Assembly (NCBI GenBank): GCA_964513445.1
Contig: CAZEMM010000038.1
Coordinates: 1 to 17,391, forward strand
Direction of reading: 5' to 3'
Source of the DNA: Butyricicoccus_A sp964513445
GTDB lineage: Bacteria; Bacillota; Clostridia; Oscillospirales; Butyricicoccaceae
Length of the DNA stretch: 17,391 bases
Shown piece after piece: positions 7,172 to 14,923 of the stretch. The translations under genes and the position numbers were made by a program. Under the pieces are notes generated by a model, which searched no databases, was not told the DNA's origin, and saw nothing but the letters and a program-made list of their open reading frames with translations. The number at the start of each line of letters is the position of its first letter. Positions within the stretch are counted from its first letter, which is position 1.

Positions 7172-8673
7172 GCGTTTATATTCCCTCTTGGCAGAGACAG
7201 ATAAAATTCCACACCGCCGTCGACATTGCGCGCGCCTGCACCGCCGTGGTGCGCCTGCATAATCGCGCGGACGATGGAAAGCCCGATGCCCGAGCCGCTG
7301 CCGGTGATGCGTGTGCGCGCCTTGTCCAGCTTATAGAATTTATCCCAGATTTTATTCAGCTCCTCCGGCGCGAGCGACATGCCCTCATTGCGCACGGTGA
7401 TGATGCTGTGCCGCGTGTCCTCTGCGGTGGACAGCCAAATATGTCCGCCCTCCGGCGTGTGGTCGATGGCGTTGGTCATATAATTCATCAGCGCGCGCTC
7501 GAGCAAATCATAATCCGCATGCAGCGTATGCGGGCCGACTGCGGACAGGTCGATGCTCAAATGCTTTTCCTGCCACATCAGCTGTGTCTTTTCCACAACG
7601 GCCTCCGCCAGCTCATAGGCGTCGAAATCCGACAGATTGGGCACCGTATTCCCCAGCTCGATGCGCGACAAATCCAACAGTTGGCGCACCAGATGGTTCA
7701 TGCGCTTCGCCTCGTCGATGATGATATCGCAGTAGTAGTTTTTATCCTCCTCCGATTCATTGACCCCGACGCGCAGGCCCTCCGCATAGCCCTGAATGAG
7801 CGCGATCGGCGTTTTGAGATCATGCGATACATTGATGATAAATTCCTTGCGCATATCGTCGATGCGCTGCTTTTCCTCAATTTCGGTTTGCAGCTGACGG
7901 TTCATCTCCTGCATGTCGTCGATTGCAGATTCCAGATACTTCGACATTTGGTTGATGCTGCGGCCCAGCTCGCCCAGCTCGTCCTGCTGCGTGCCGGTAT
8001 AGCGGCGGGAGAAATCCAGCCGTGCCACGGCGTTGGCGACCTCGGTCATCTCCGTCAGCGGGCGGGTGAGATGTCTGCCGATGAAATAGGCGGCAATCAG
8101 GCAGACCAGCAGCGCAACCAGACCGGAAATCAGCAGAAAGACAAAATTTACCGATTGATTTTCCGTCAATGCAGCGGTCGGGATGCGCAGCAGCACCATA
8201 TCGCCGGTTTGCAGCCTGCCGATGAGCGCGATGTAGGCCGTGCTTCCGTTGGGGTCATTGAGCGTACAGAAGGTATAGCCCTTGCGTGCGAGGTCGTTTT
8301 CGTCATAGGTATACAGCGTGCGGCCTATCGTGTCCTGTATGAGCGAGCTGAACGGCTCTGTGCCGCGGTCACGCGCAAACGAGGTGTCATAGATATATTG
8401 CCCGTAGGCGTTCATGATGCTGATGCGGATGCTGTTGTTCTTTTCCACAGCCGCGAGCTTGTCATCCAGTATAGTAATATCGCCATTATACTGAGAGTTG
8501 ATCGTATCATACACGCGCGTGAGATTATGCTTCTTTTGAAACAGATAATAGGTGTTAAAAAACAGCAGGTTGAGCACAAGCATGACGGCGATAAACACAG
8601 TGGCGGCCAATGCGATTGCGCTGAAATACCGAAACCGCAGCGTATGAAGGCGGCGGCTGAGCTGCCGTTTCAT
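7168..8673 (-). CDS. Membrane sensor histidine kinase
   Basis: 501-residue sensor kinase. Helix 1 is at about 15-40, an extracytoplasmic sensor region at about 45-170, helix 2 at about 175-198, and HAMP at about 199-252 with a charged coiled segment to 275. The dimerisation/phosphoacceptor motif FIINVSHDLKTPIALIQGY has His284. The ATPase domain has an N-box with Asn397/Asn401 (LERALMNYMTNAIDHT). Its G1 box is degenerate, NEG (429-431), where DxG is usual, as in several VanS-like kinases. The G2 region is GSGSGIGLSIV (458-468). The ATG overlaps the regulator's stop by 4 bases (ATGA), so the two are translationally coupled. The signal is unknown; the PhoR/VanS-like layout and neighbouring surface genes suggest an envelope cue. 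Confidence 0.93.
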   Translation of the reverse strand: MKRQLSRRLHTLRFRYFSAIALAATVFIAVMLVLNLLFFNTYYLFQKKHNLTRVYDTINSQYNGDITILDDKLAAVEKNNSIRISIMNAYGQYIYDTSFARDRGTEPFSSLIQDTIGRTLYTYDENDLARKGYTFCTLNDPNGSTAYIALIGRLQTGDMVLLRIPTAALTENQSVNFVFLLISGLVALLVCLIAAYFIGRHLTRPLTEMTEVANAVARLDFSRRYTGTQQDELGELGRSINQMSKYLESAIDDMQEMNRQLQTEIEEKQRIDDMRKEFIINVSHDLKTPIALIQGYAEGLRVGVNESEEDKNYYCDIIIDEAKRMNHLVRQLLDLSRIELGNTVPNLSDFDAYELAEAVVEKTQLMWQEKHLSIDLSAVGPHTLHADYDLLERALMNYMTNAIDHTPEGGHIWLSTAEDTRHSIITVRNEGMSLAPEELNKIWDKFYKLDKARTRITGSGSGIGLSIVRAIMQAHHGGAGARNVDGGVEFYLSLPRGNINA

Positions 8674-9350
8674 TTTTTCTCCCCCTCGAAGCGATAGCCG
8701 AAGCCGCGCACGGTTTCAATCATCGTGCCGCACGGGCCGAGCTTGGCGCGCAGCTTTTTCACATGGGTATCGACGGTGCGCAGGTCGCCGAAATAATCGT
8801 AGCCCCACACGGCGTTGAGGATGTTTTCCCGCGAGGCGGCGATATTTTGGTTATTTTTAAAATAGATGAGCAGTTCATATTCCTTTGGCGTCAAGTCGAC
8901 GGTTTTTCCCTGTATTTGAATCTCATGGCGCACCTCGTTGATGGTCAAATCGCCCGCGTGATAGATCGTATCGGTGCGCTGGCTCATGCGCTTTTCAATT
9001 GCGCGCACACGGGCGCACAGCACGACAGGGGAAAACGGCTTGGTGATGTAATCGTCCGCACCGAGATTGAAGCCGAACACCTCGTCCGCCTCCTCTGTGC
9101 GGGCGGTGAGCATCATAACGGGAATGTTCTCGTCCTTCGAGCGGATATAGCGCAGGACGCTCCAGCCGTCGCACACGGGCATCATGACATCAAGGATAAT
9201 CAGATTGATGGAGGACAGCCGCTGGTCGATCAGCTCCATTGCCTGGCCGCCGTCAGCCGCCTGCAATACGACATAGCCGTCGCGCCGCAGGAAATCCGAA
9301 ACCAGCCTGCGGATGCGTTCTTCATCATCTGCGATCAAAATTGTGAACAT
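8670..9350 (-). CDS. OmpR/PhoB-type response regulator
   Basis: 226-residue regulator. The frame is open to 9650, but the ATG at 9350 follows GGAAGGAG at 8 nt and begins MFTILIADDEERIRR, the standard receiver start; the upstream extension is low-complexity repeat translation. The receiver domain (1-118) has the acidic pocket Asp8/Asp9, phospho-acceptor Asp54 (LIILDVMMP), Thr82 and Lys104 (YITKP). The winged-helix DNA-binding domain (about 128-224) shows LTPKEYELLIYF (153-164) and RTVDTHVKKLRAKL (191-204). It is first in a two-gene operon with the sensor kinase. Three hexamers at 11-bp spacing precede its -10, suggesting autoregulation. The regulon is unknown. Confidence 0.95.
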   Translation of the reverse strand: MFTILIADDEERIRRLVSDFLRRDGYVVLQAADGGQAMELIDQRLSSINLIILDVMMPVCDGWSVLRYIRSKDENIPVMMLTARTEEADEVFGFNLGADDYITKPFSPVVLCARVRAIEKRMSQRTDTIYHAGDLTINEVRHEIQIQGKTVDLTPKEYELLIYFKNNQNIAASRENILNAVWGYDYFGDLRTVDTHVKKLRAKLGPCGTMIETVRGFGYRFEGEKK

Positions 9351-9387
9351 GGCAGACGCTCCTTCCATTTTGGTTGATTCTATTTCT

Positions 9388-9430
9388 ATTTTACTGCATT
9401 TTTGTGAACAGCGTGTGACTATTTTTATAA
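9388..9430 (-). promoter_or_regulatory. Regulator-type promoter with 11-bp-spaced direct repeats
   Basis: Read on the minus strand: TTATAA (plus 9425-9430), GTCACA (plus 9414-9419) and TTCACA (plus 9403-9408) follow each other at exactly 11-bp steps. Nine bases later comes a -10-like TAAAAT (plus 9388-9393), with no good -35. PhoB/PhoP-type regulators bind 11-bp-spaced hexamers that replace the -35, so this looks like an autoregulatory site. The first hexamer is the weakest. Confidence 0.5.
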
Positions 9431-9526
9431 CAGACGATTTTTTTGCAAAAAAAAGAGCCGCATGCGGGCGAGTGAAGGCGGGCCTCCGGAGAAGTGCCTC
9501 GGGCGCGAAGCGCGAGACAATCGGGT

Positions 9527-9609
9527 GGGTGGGGCGCGCCGGTTTCCCCACTTGAATAGAAGCAGTTGCTTCCTTTTTTGCAAAATCATGCAGGGGGAGG
9601 GCGCAGTGC
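9527..9609 (+). repeat. Dispersed intergenic repeat, copy A
   Basis: 83 bp aligned without gaps to 16294-16376, with 4 differences by eye. Its 3' end opens a large perfect stem absent from copy B: TGCAGGGGGAGGGCG (9589-9603) pairs over 15 bp with 9613-9627. The repeat spawns open frames on both strands that have no other support. It is upstream of the regulator-kinase operon. Confidence 0.85.
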
Positions 9610-9627
9610 GCCCGCCCTCCCCCTGCA

Positions 9628-9861
9628 CCCCTACCGGCGCTTGTGAGCACGAAGGCTGCTTGTCAAAATAGATGGCTTCCCCAAACGGATGCAGGGGCGT
9701 GGTGCCCGTCAAAAACTCCTGACGCCAAATGTTTTTGACGGGCGTTTCATTGTGCGCTGAGGGTTAAGGCCTGTAATTGTAAGCACTGGCGCGTAAAGGG
9801 TTCGCGGTACGGCTTGCAAGCTGTTCTCCTTGACAGTAAGCGCGGTGGGTCGCGGCCTGCC
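9628..9861. other. Noncoding stretch with one long hairpin
   Basis: No gene is supported. The stretch contains a 13-bp perfect stem at 9704-9716 and 9731-9743 (GCCCGTCAAAAAC and its complement) with a 14-nt loop, followed by GTTTCATT on the plus strand. No terminator-grade T-run follows, and no promoter or gene reads into it from the left. It may be debris of a repeat or a small RNA end. Confidence 0.5.
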
Positions 9862-9944
9862 GGCGGCATTTCTCCATAAAAACGAGCCGACCCGATTGGG
9901 TCGGCTCGCGCCGCATTTTCATGCGGTTATTTTTGGCGAATTTT
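9862..9944. repeat. 83-bp 3'-flank block, copy 1
   Basis: Matches 12476-12558 without gaps and with 4 differences by eye. It contains the terminator, the second hairpin and the 16-bp sequence TATTTTTGGCGAATTT (9928-9943). It lies downstream of the first SLH gene and marks that the duplication covered 3' flanking DNA as well as coding sequence. Confidence 0.85.
9878..9926 (-). terminator. Terminator of the SLH gene at 10009
   Basis: On the minus strand an 11-bp perfect stem, CGAGCCGACCC (plus 9883-9893) with 9898-9908 and a 4-nt loop, runs into five Ts (plus 9878-9882). A second hairpin, CCGCAT/ATGCGG (9911-9926), precedes it. Another small hairpin, ACTCC-TTATC-GGAGT (9987-10001), lies just after the stop codon. 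Confidence 0.87.
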
Positions 9945-10008
9945 CCAGAATTGAGACATGTTGCGTAAACATCGGATCATGTAGGAACTCCTTATCGGAG
10001 TAACTGGT

Positions 10009-12261
10009 TTACTTTTTCGTGAGATAATTCATCATGATCTGTGCGGCTTCCTCGCGCTTTGCGCCGGCCTGCGGCATCAGCTGCTTGTTGTTGGTGCCCT
10101 GCAGGATGCCTTCCTTCACGCACATCTTCACGCTGGTGAGCGCCCAGCTTGCAATCTTGTTGCTGTCGGTGAAGTCGGCCAGCGAGACCGCGTTGCACGC
10201 CGTGTCATACGCCGCCTTGTCGGCTGCGGACATTGTGCCGGTCTTCATGCGGTACAGAACCGCAGCGAACTCCTGACGGGTTACGGCGCGGTTCGGCTCG
10301 AACTCGCCGTTGCCTACGCCGCGCATGCAGCCGTTCGCGTTGCACCACTCGATTGCCTCATAGTACCATGCGTCCTTCGCGACGTCCTTGAAGGTGGCCT
10401 TTGCCGGTTCCGCGTAGTCGTTCTCAGCAGCGATGTTGAACATGATCGTTGCGATTTCCGCGCGGGTGACCGTCTTGCCGAGACCCCACGTTTGGACATT
10501 CGTTCCGACCATGATTTTGTTCAGGATGGCAAAATCAACCGCCTGATGGTACCAGCCGTTCTTGTAGTCCTTGTACTTTGCAAACGGGCAGTTGGTTCCG
10601 CCGTTGCAGTCCGCGTCGGCCGGAATCGGCTCGACGGTTACCGTGCAGGTAGCGGACTGGCTGCCGGCTGTCGCCGTGATGGTTGCAGTGCCGATCTTGA
10701 CGCCGGTAACGACGCCGTCCTTGACGGTTGCAATTTTCTCGTCGCTGGATTTCCAGGTGACGGATTCCGTTGCGTCCGTCGGCTCCAGGGTTGCGGTCAG
10801 CGTAACCCTGCTGCCGACTACGACGGATGCTTCGGCGGGTTCTACTTTGATGCCAGTGGCCGCGATGACAACCTCAACCGTGCCGTCATCTTTTTTTACG
10901 GTCTCTGTTCCCGCTGCAAGATACTCGGTCGGATCGTCGGAGAACGTGCCGCCGGAGATGAATTGGGTGCAATCCTCACTGGACACGGCGGCGGTAGTTC
11001 CGCTGAAATCTCCGCCGCTTACATTTAGGTTGATGTTATCGACTTTATCATCTTCAAGGTCTTTCTCGTACAGCGCATAGATGCCTGAAAGGGTACCGCC
11101 GGTGATGTTTACGGTCAGGTCATTGTTGGTGGTGTGCTGAGAAACCGCCACAGCTGCTCCCTGCACCGTAGTACCGTTGCTGTTGGACTCCTCTTCAAAA
11201 CTGGAAGCCGTACTCGTAATGGTTCCGCCAGAGATGTTCAACGTACCGGCACGAACCTCAATACCGGTACCGGAGGCGGTAATCGTGCCACCATAAATAT
11301 TCGTCGTGCTGTCCATTGCAGGGGCGTAAATGCCACACCCTGCGGTGTATGCTTCGTTGCCGGTAGCAATGATCTGAGCACCATCATAAACATTGATAGT
11401 ATCGTTTGAATAAGCGCCATTGGTCACGATGCCATAATAATTGTTGCCGGTTATCGTGCCGGAAACATCAACGGTGATATTCGAACCGATTACAGCGATA
11501 CCAACGGCATCAGCCGTTAGCGTTGAATCCGCGTCCATCGTGAAGCTGGCGCCGCTCGTTTCATTTGTATTTATATTCACTGCATAAGGTTTGGAAGTAT
11601 AGCTAGCAGTTGTTTTCACGGTACTTCCCACGAGAGATGTCGAACCGGCGAAAAGATAAAGCCCAACATCAGGGATAGTAACCGTGCAGCTATCCAGCGT
11701 CAAGGTTGCCCCGGCGTTATACACCGCATAACCTGTCACAGCGGTAATCGTGCAGTCGGTTAGATTGACCGTTCCGGCAGTGGCGTAAACAGCATAACGA
11801 TCGTCATTTGAAATCGTGCCGTTTTTGATCGTGACCTCAATGCCGCTAGTCTGGCAGTTAATTGTTTGTTTTTTACTATAGCCAATCGTGTGCTGGTTTA
11901 AATCCAGCGTCAAACTTTTTGTTATGGATAACTGTTCCGTAAGCGCAACATCCGCCAGCAGCGTTACCGTGTCGCCATCCTTCGCGGCTTCGATGGCTTC
12001 GCCGATGGTGGAGTACGCCTCGTCGCCCACCAGCGCAACAGCACCTGTAGCGGCATAGGTGGTAGTGGCAGCATACTCCGCCTTCGCGTCCGCATCAATC
12101 GTTTCTTCCTGCGCTTCCGCCCCAAAATCACCCGAAGTCAGAGAAACAGAGGGGTCGATCGGCGCACCCCCGTTTGCGGCGTCATCCGCAAGCGCGACCG
12201 TCGGCAGCATGCCCAAAATCATACATGCCGCGAGCAGCATGCTGCTTATTTTTTTCTTCAT
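10009..12261 (-). CDS. SLH-anchored surface protein with beta-helix and Big2 domains (paralogue 1)
   Basis: 750 residues from the ATG at 12261, which follows AAGGAGGAAG; an in-frame ATG at 12282 lies before that site and is unlikely. Signal peptide 1-25 (MKKKISS...LPTVALA, cut before Asp26). Residues about 85-440 are short repeated strands with turns such as 'GGTI' and 'SGTI', typical of a right-handed beta-helix. GGTFSDDPTEYLAAG (437-451) leads into a Big2 domain (about 468-543). Then come a DCNGGTNC linker (551-558) and three SLH repeats (about 565-610, 624-672, 697-748) with TRAE (599-602), TRQE (661-664) and KREE (735-738) cores. SLH repeats normally bind pyruvylated wall polymers, so this should be displayed on the cell surface. 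Ligand or activity is unknown. It has its own promoter and terminator; see the paralogue at 12642. Confidence 0.92.
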   Translation of the reverse strand: MKKKISSMLLAACMILGMLPTVALADDAANGGAPIDPSVSLTSGDFGAEAQEETIDADAKAEYAATTTYAATGAVALVGDEAYSTIGEAIEAAKDGDTVTLLADVALTEQLSITKSLTLDLNQHTIGYSKKQTINCQTSGIEVTIKNGTISNDDRYAVYATAGTVNLTDCTITAVTGYAVYNAGATLTLDSCTVTIPDVGLYLFAGSTSLVGSTVKTTASYTSKPYAVNINTNETSGASFTMDADSTLTADAVGIAVIGSNITVDVSGTITGNNYYGIVTNGAYSNDTINVYDGAQIIATGNEAYTAGCGIYAPAMDSTTNIYGGTITASGTGIEVRAGTLNISGGTITSTASSFEEESNSNGTTVQGAAVAVSQHTTNNDLTVNITGGTLSGIYALYEKDLEDDKVDNINLNVSGGDFSGTTAAVSSEDCTQFISGGTFSDDPTEYLAAGTETVKKDDGTVEVVIAATGIKVEPAEASVVVGSRVTLTATLEPTDATESVTWKSSDEKIATVKDGVVTGVKIGTATITATAGSQSATCTVTVEPIPADADCNGGTNCPFAKYKDYKNGWYHQAVDFAILNKIMVGTNVQTWGLGKTVTRAEIATIMFNIAAENDYAEPAKATFKDVAKDAWYYEAIEWCNANGCMRGVGNGEFEPNRAVTRQEFAAVLYRMKTGTMSAADKAAYDTACNAVSLADFTDSNKIASWALTSVKMCVKEGILQGTNNKQLMPQAGAKREEAAQIMMNYLTKK

Positions 12262-12357
12262 AAAAAACTTCCTCCTTTTCATGCGTGTTTCCGATATTTC
12301 CTGCCCCTTGTGTGTTCATCCCCTCCTCTATCATATCCGCCAAAATATTTAAATTTT

Positions 12358-12386
12358 AGTATATCATATTTTGACAAAATAGTCAA
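12358..12386 (-). promoter_or_regulatory. Promoter of the SLH gene at 10009
   Basis: Minus strand TTGACT (plus 12381-12386), 17-bp spacer, TATACT (plus 12358-12363). A strong sigma-A match, with a leader of about 90 nt to the ATG. Confidence 0.87.
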
Positions 12387-12475
12387 TGCTTGGAAAAGCG
12401 CCGTTTCGCAAAAGCAAAATGCCTTGTATGCAGGGGGAAAACCGGCGCGCTTCACCTGCTTTGTCAAGCGTTGCG

Positions 12476-12558
12476 GGCGGCATTTCTCCATAAAAACGAG
12501 CCGGCCCAATCGGGTCGGCTCGCGCCGCAATTTCATGCGGTTATTTTTGGCGAATTTT
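12476..12558. repeat. 83-bp 3'-flank block, copy 2
   Basis: Counterpart of 9862-9944, downstream of the second SLH gene, ending in the same 16-bp TATTTTTGGCGAATTT (12542-12557). Confidence 0.85.
12492..12540 (-). terminator. Terminator of the SLH gene at 12642
   Basis: The same two-hairpin terminator as copy 1: a stem of 12497-12507 with 12512-12522, then five Ts on the minus strand (plus 12492-12496). One base change gives an A-C mismatch in the minus-strand RNA, so the stem is slightly weaker. The second hairpin is CCGCA/TGCGG (12525-12540). Confidence 0.83.
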
Positions 12559-12641
12559 TTGGATTGAATTTTTTTTTGGAAATTTTTTTGAGATTTTTTA
12601 CATTTGGATACCGTACAGAACTCCTGATCGGAGTGAGTGGG

Positions 12642-14741
12642 TTATCCGTTCGTGAGGTAATTCATCATGATCTGTGCGGCTTCCTCGCGCTTTGCGCCGG
12701 ACAGCGGCATCAGCTGCGTGGTGTTGGTGCCCTGCATGATCTTTTCCTTCACGCACATCTTCATGCTGGTGAGCGCCCAGCTTGCAATCTTGTTGCTGTC
12801 GGAGAACGCGCTCAGCGAGACCGCGTTGCATTCCGCGTCATACGCCGTCTTGTCCGCTGCGGACATCGTGCCGGTCTTCACGCGGTACATAACCATCGCG
12901 AACTCCTGACGGGTAACCGCGCGGTTCGGCTCGAACTTGCCGTTGCCTACGCCGACCATGCAGCCGTCCGTGTTTGCCCACTCGATTGCCTTGTAGTACC
13001 ATGCGCTCTTCGCGACGTCCTTGAACGTGGCGGTCGACGGTGCGGTATAGCCGTCTGCGGCCTTCATGTTGTACATCATCTGCGCGATCTCTGCGCGGGA
13101 GATGGTTTTTCCAAGCCCCCAGCTGCCGTCATTCATGCCAAGCATGATCTTGTTCAGGATGACGAAGTCAACCGGCTGATGGTACCAGCCGTCCTTGTAG
13201 TCCTTGTACTGCGCAAATGCGCAATCGGTTCCGCCGCTGCAGTCCGGATCGGCCGGAATCGGCTCGACGGTTACCGTGCAGGTAGCGGACTGGCTGCCGG
13301 CTGTCGCCGTGATGGTTGCAGTGCCGATCTTGACGCCGGTAACGACGCCGTCCTTGACGGTTGCAATTTTCTCATCGCTGGAGGTCCAGGTGACGGATTC
13401 CGTTGCGTCCGCCGGCTCCAGGGTTGCGGTCAGCGTGACCGTGCTGCCGACTACGACGGATGCTTCGGCGGGTTCTACTGTGATGCCAGTGGCCGCGATG
13501 ACAACCTCAACCGTGCCGTCATCGTTTGTTACGGTCTTTGTTCCCGCTGCAAGATACTCGGTCGGATCGTCGGAGAACGTGCCGCCGAAGATGGTGATTG
13601 TTGCCGTGGTTGTCGAAGTGTCTGTGGGTACATACTTTCCGGTGGTCACAGTACCTGTCACGGCAGTATTACCCCCGGAAATGGTCAACGTTCCGCTATA
13701 GCTCTGGTTTGCGTCTACATAAATTGCAGGTACTGCTGTACTAGTGACCATAGTGTCGGTAAGGGTCACCACCGCGTTTGCTGCATAGGAAGTTGTAGTG
13801 CCATTTACATAGTTTCCAATCGTCAGAGCAGAAGACGTCACTTCATTACCGGAACTCCAAGCTCCAGTCGCCCTATCATCCGTATTGTCATTTTTGGAAA
13901 ACCAACTACCGGTCCCTATTAGTTTGCTATTATCAATGGTAGCGGTTCCTGCGCGGACGACAACGGCCTGCCGATCACCGGTGATAATACAGTCGTCAAT
14001 GTCAAGAGTTCCCTCAACATTGATCAAGACTGCGCAGTCGTCGAAGTTGGATGCGTTCGCGGTCAGGGCGGAGTCCTTCAAGGTGATTTTTACTCCATAG
14101 TTTTCGCTCGTACTCGCATTGGTAGCCACGCAGTAAACACCTGTTGTTGAAACTGTGCAGTTATCAACAGTTACGCTGGCAGCGTCTCCTCTCGGGAAAA
14201 AGACGGAGCCGGTGCTTGTAATTTTGATGTTGGATGCACTGATGCTTGCATTGGATTCAGGGGAAAAGAAAGATACTGTACTCGACAAACCGGTCAGGTT
14301 TAGTGTACCAGAAGACAGGCTACCCGCTGTTGCGCTGCCAGTCGCTGTGCTGTCCATAAAAGACAAAGACTGGCCGTTGGTCAGAACGAGTGCTTCCGTT
14401 GCATTAAGGTTCAGTGTATGACTCGCTAAGTCAATAATGATTGAAGAAGTTGTATCAGTAAACAAGGAACTCAAAGATGTAATATCCACATCTCCCGTCA
14501 ACGTAATAACGCCGTTGTCATCAGCGGCAGGCAGACTAGAACCTTCATCTGTATCTGTATATGTTGTTGTATCAGAGGTAGCGTTATCCGCCTTTAAGCC
14601 TGCGTCCACATCCTCTGTCTCAATAGATTCCGAGGGCTCGATCGGTGCGTTTTCATCTACGTCATCTGCAAGCGCAACCGTCGGCAGCATGCCCAGAATC
14701 AGACACCCCGCGAGCAGCAGGCTGCTCAATTTCCTTTTCAT
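12642..14741 (-). CDS. SLH-anchored surface protein with beta-helix and Big2 domains (paralogue 2)
   Basis: 699 residues, starting 8 nt after AAGGAGGT. Signal peptide 1-25 (MKRKLSS...LPTVALA, cut before Asp26). Residues about 75-388 are Ser/Thr-rich strands with a beta-helix look but no recognisable alignment to the same region of the neighbour. The shared C-terminal part begins at FGGTFSDDPTEYLAAG (385-400). It continues with a Big2 domain (about 418-493), a DCSGGTDC linker (500-507) and three SLH repeats (about 515-560, 572-622, 647-697), with SRAE (548-551), TRQE (610-613) and KREE (684-687). Expected to be exported and anchored to wall polymer. The Big2 coding DNA is about 97% identical to the neighbour, the SLH part visibly less. 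It has its own promoter and is divergent from the foldase gene at 15040. Confidence 0.92.
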   Translation of the reverse strand: MKRKLSSLLLAGCLILGMLPTVALADDVDENAPIEPSESIETEDVDAGLKADNATSDTTTYTDTDEGSSLPAADDNGVITLTGDVDITSLSSLFTDTTSSIIIDLASHTLNLNATEALVLTNGQSLSFMDSTATGSATAGSLSSGTLNLTGLSSTVSFFSPESNASISASNIKITSTGSVFFPRGDAASVTVDNCTVSTTGVYCVATNASTSENYGVKITLKDSALTANASNFDDCAVLINVEGTLDIDDCIITGDRQAVVVRAGTATIDNSKLIGTGSWFSKNDNTDDRATGAWSSGNEVTSSALTIGNYVNGTTTSYAANAVVTLTDTMVTSTAVPAIYVDANQSYSGTLTISGGNTAVTGTVTTGKYVPTDTSTTTATITIFGGTFSDDPTEYLAAGTKTVTNDDGTVEVVIAATGITVEPAEASVVVGSTVTLTATLEPADATESVTWTSSDEKIATVKDGVVTGVKIGTATITATAGSQSATCTVTVEPIPADPDCSGGTDCAFAQYKDYKDGWYHQPVDFVILNKIMLGMNDGSWGLGKTISRAEIAQMMYNMKAADGYTAPSTATFKDVAKSAWYYKAIEWANTDGCMVGVGNGKFEPNRAVTRQEFAMVMYRVKTGTMSAADKTAYDAECNAVSLSAFSDSNKIASWALTSMKMCVKEKIMQGTNTTQLMPLSGAKREEAAQIMMNYLTNG

Positions 14742-14761
14742 ATAAACGTACCTCCTTATTC

Positions 14762-14777
14762 AAATTCGCCAAAAATA
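14762..14777. repeat. 16-bp inverted copy of the SLH 3'-flank motif
   Basis: AAATTCGCCAAAAATA is the exact reverse complement of TATTTTTGGCGAATTT at 12542-12557 and 9928-9943. SLH gene 2 is therefore bracketed by a perfect 16-bp inverted repeat. A weaker relative, ATCCGCCAAAATAT (12335-12348), sits in the leader of SLH gene 1. This copy abuts the -10 of gene 2. Confidence 0.8.
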
Positions 14778-14805
14778 TTGTAACATATTCCAGAAAGGCG
14801 GTCAA
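14777..14805 (-). promoter_or_regulatory. Promoter of the SLH gene at 12642
   Basis: Minus strand TTGACC (plus 14800-14805), 17-bp spacer, TACAAT (plus 14777-14782), with TGT before it as an extended -10. The leader is about 30 nt. Confidence 0.85.
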
Positions 14806-14923
14806 TATGCTTCGCCTGCTTTGCGCCTGCAAATGGGAAATTTTCTCTCCGCTTTTTTCGCGCTTTTGCCCGATATGCGCACAAATTCACCAAACCTTCA
14901 CACAACTTTTCGGGCATTAGACG

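Larger units (their letters stand above)
12262..12641. other. Intergenic region between the two SLH genes
   Basis: It holds the promoter and about 90-nt leader of the left gene, a probable degenerate inverted relic of the dispersed repeat (core GGGGAAAACCGGCGCGC, 12434-12450), and the terminator and 83-bp flank of the right gene. A hairpin ACTCC-TGATC-GGAGT just after the right gene's stop matches the one after the left gene. No coding sequence is supported. Confidence 0.7.

Noticed and set aside
9425..9712. 95-residue minus-strand frame and a 69-residue plus-strand frame between the regulator and SLH gene 1
   Set aside because: They lie across the dispersed repeat and its hairpin, translate low-complexity sequence and lack good starts.
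12279..12536. 85-residue minus-strand frame upstream of SLH gene 1
   Set aside because: It spans the promoter and terminator of the neighbouring units and has no ribosome site.
12497..12540. Hairpins between the SLH genes as a CRISPR or small repeat array
   Set aside because: They are two unlike hairpins forming a minus-strand terminator, duplicated once at 9883-9926, with no regular repeat-spacer pattern.
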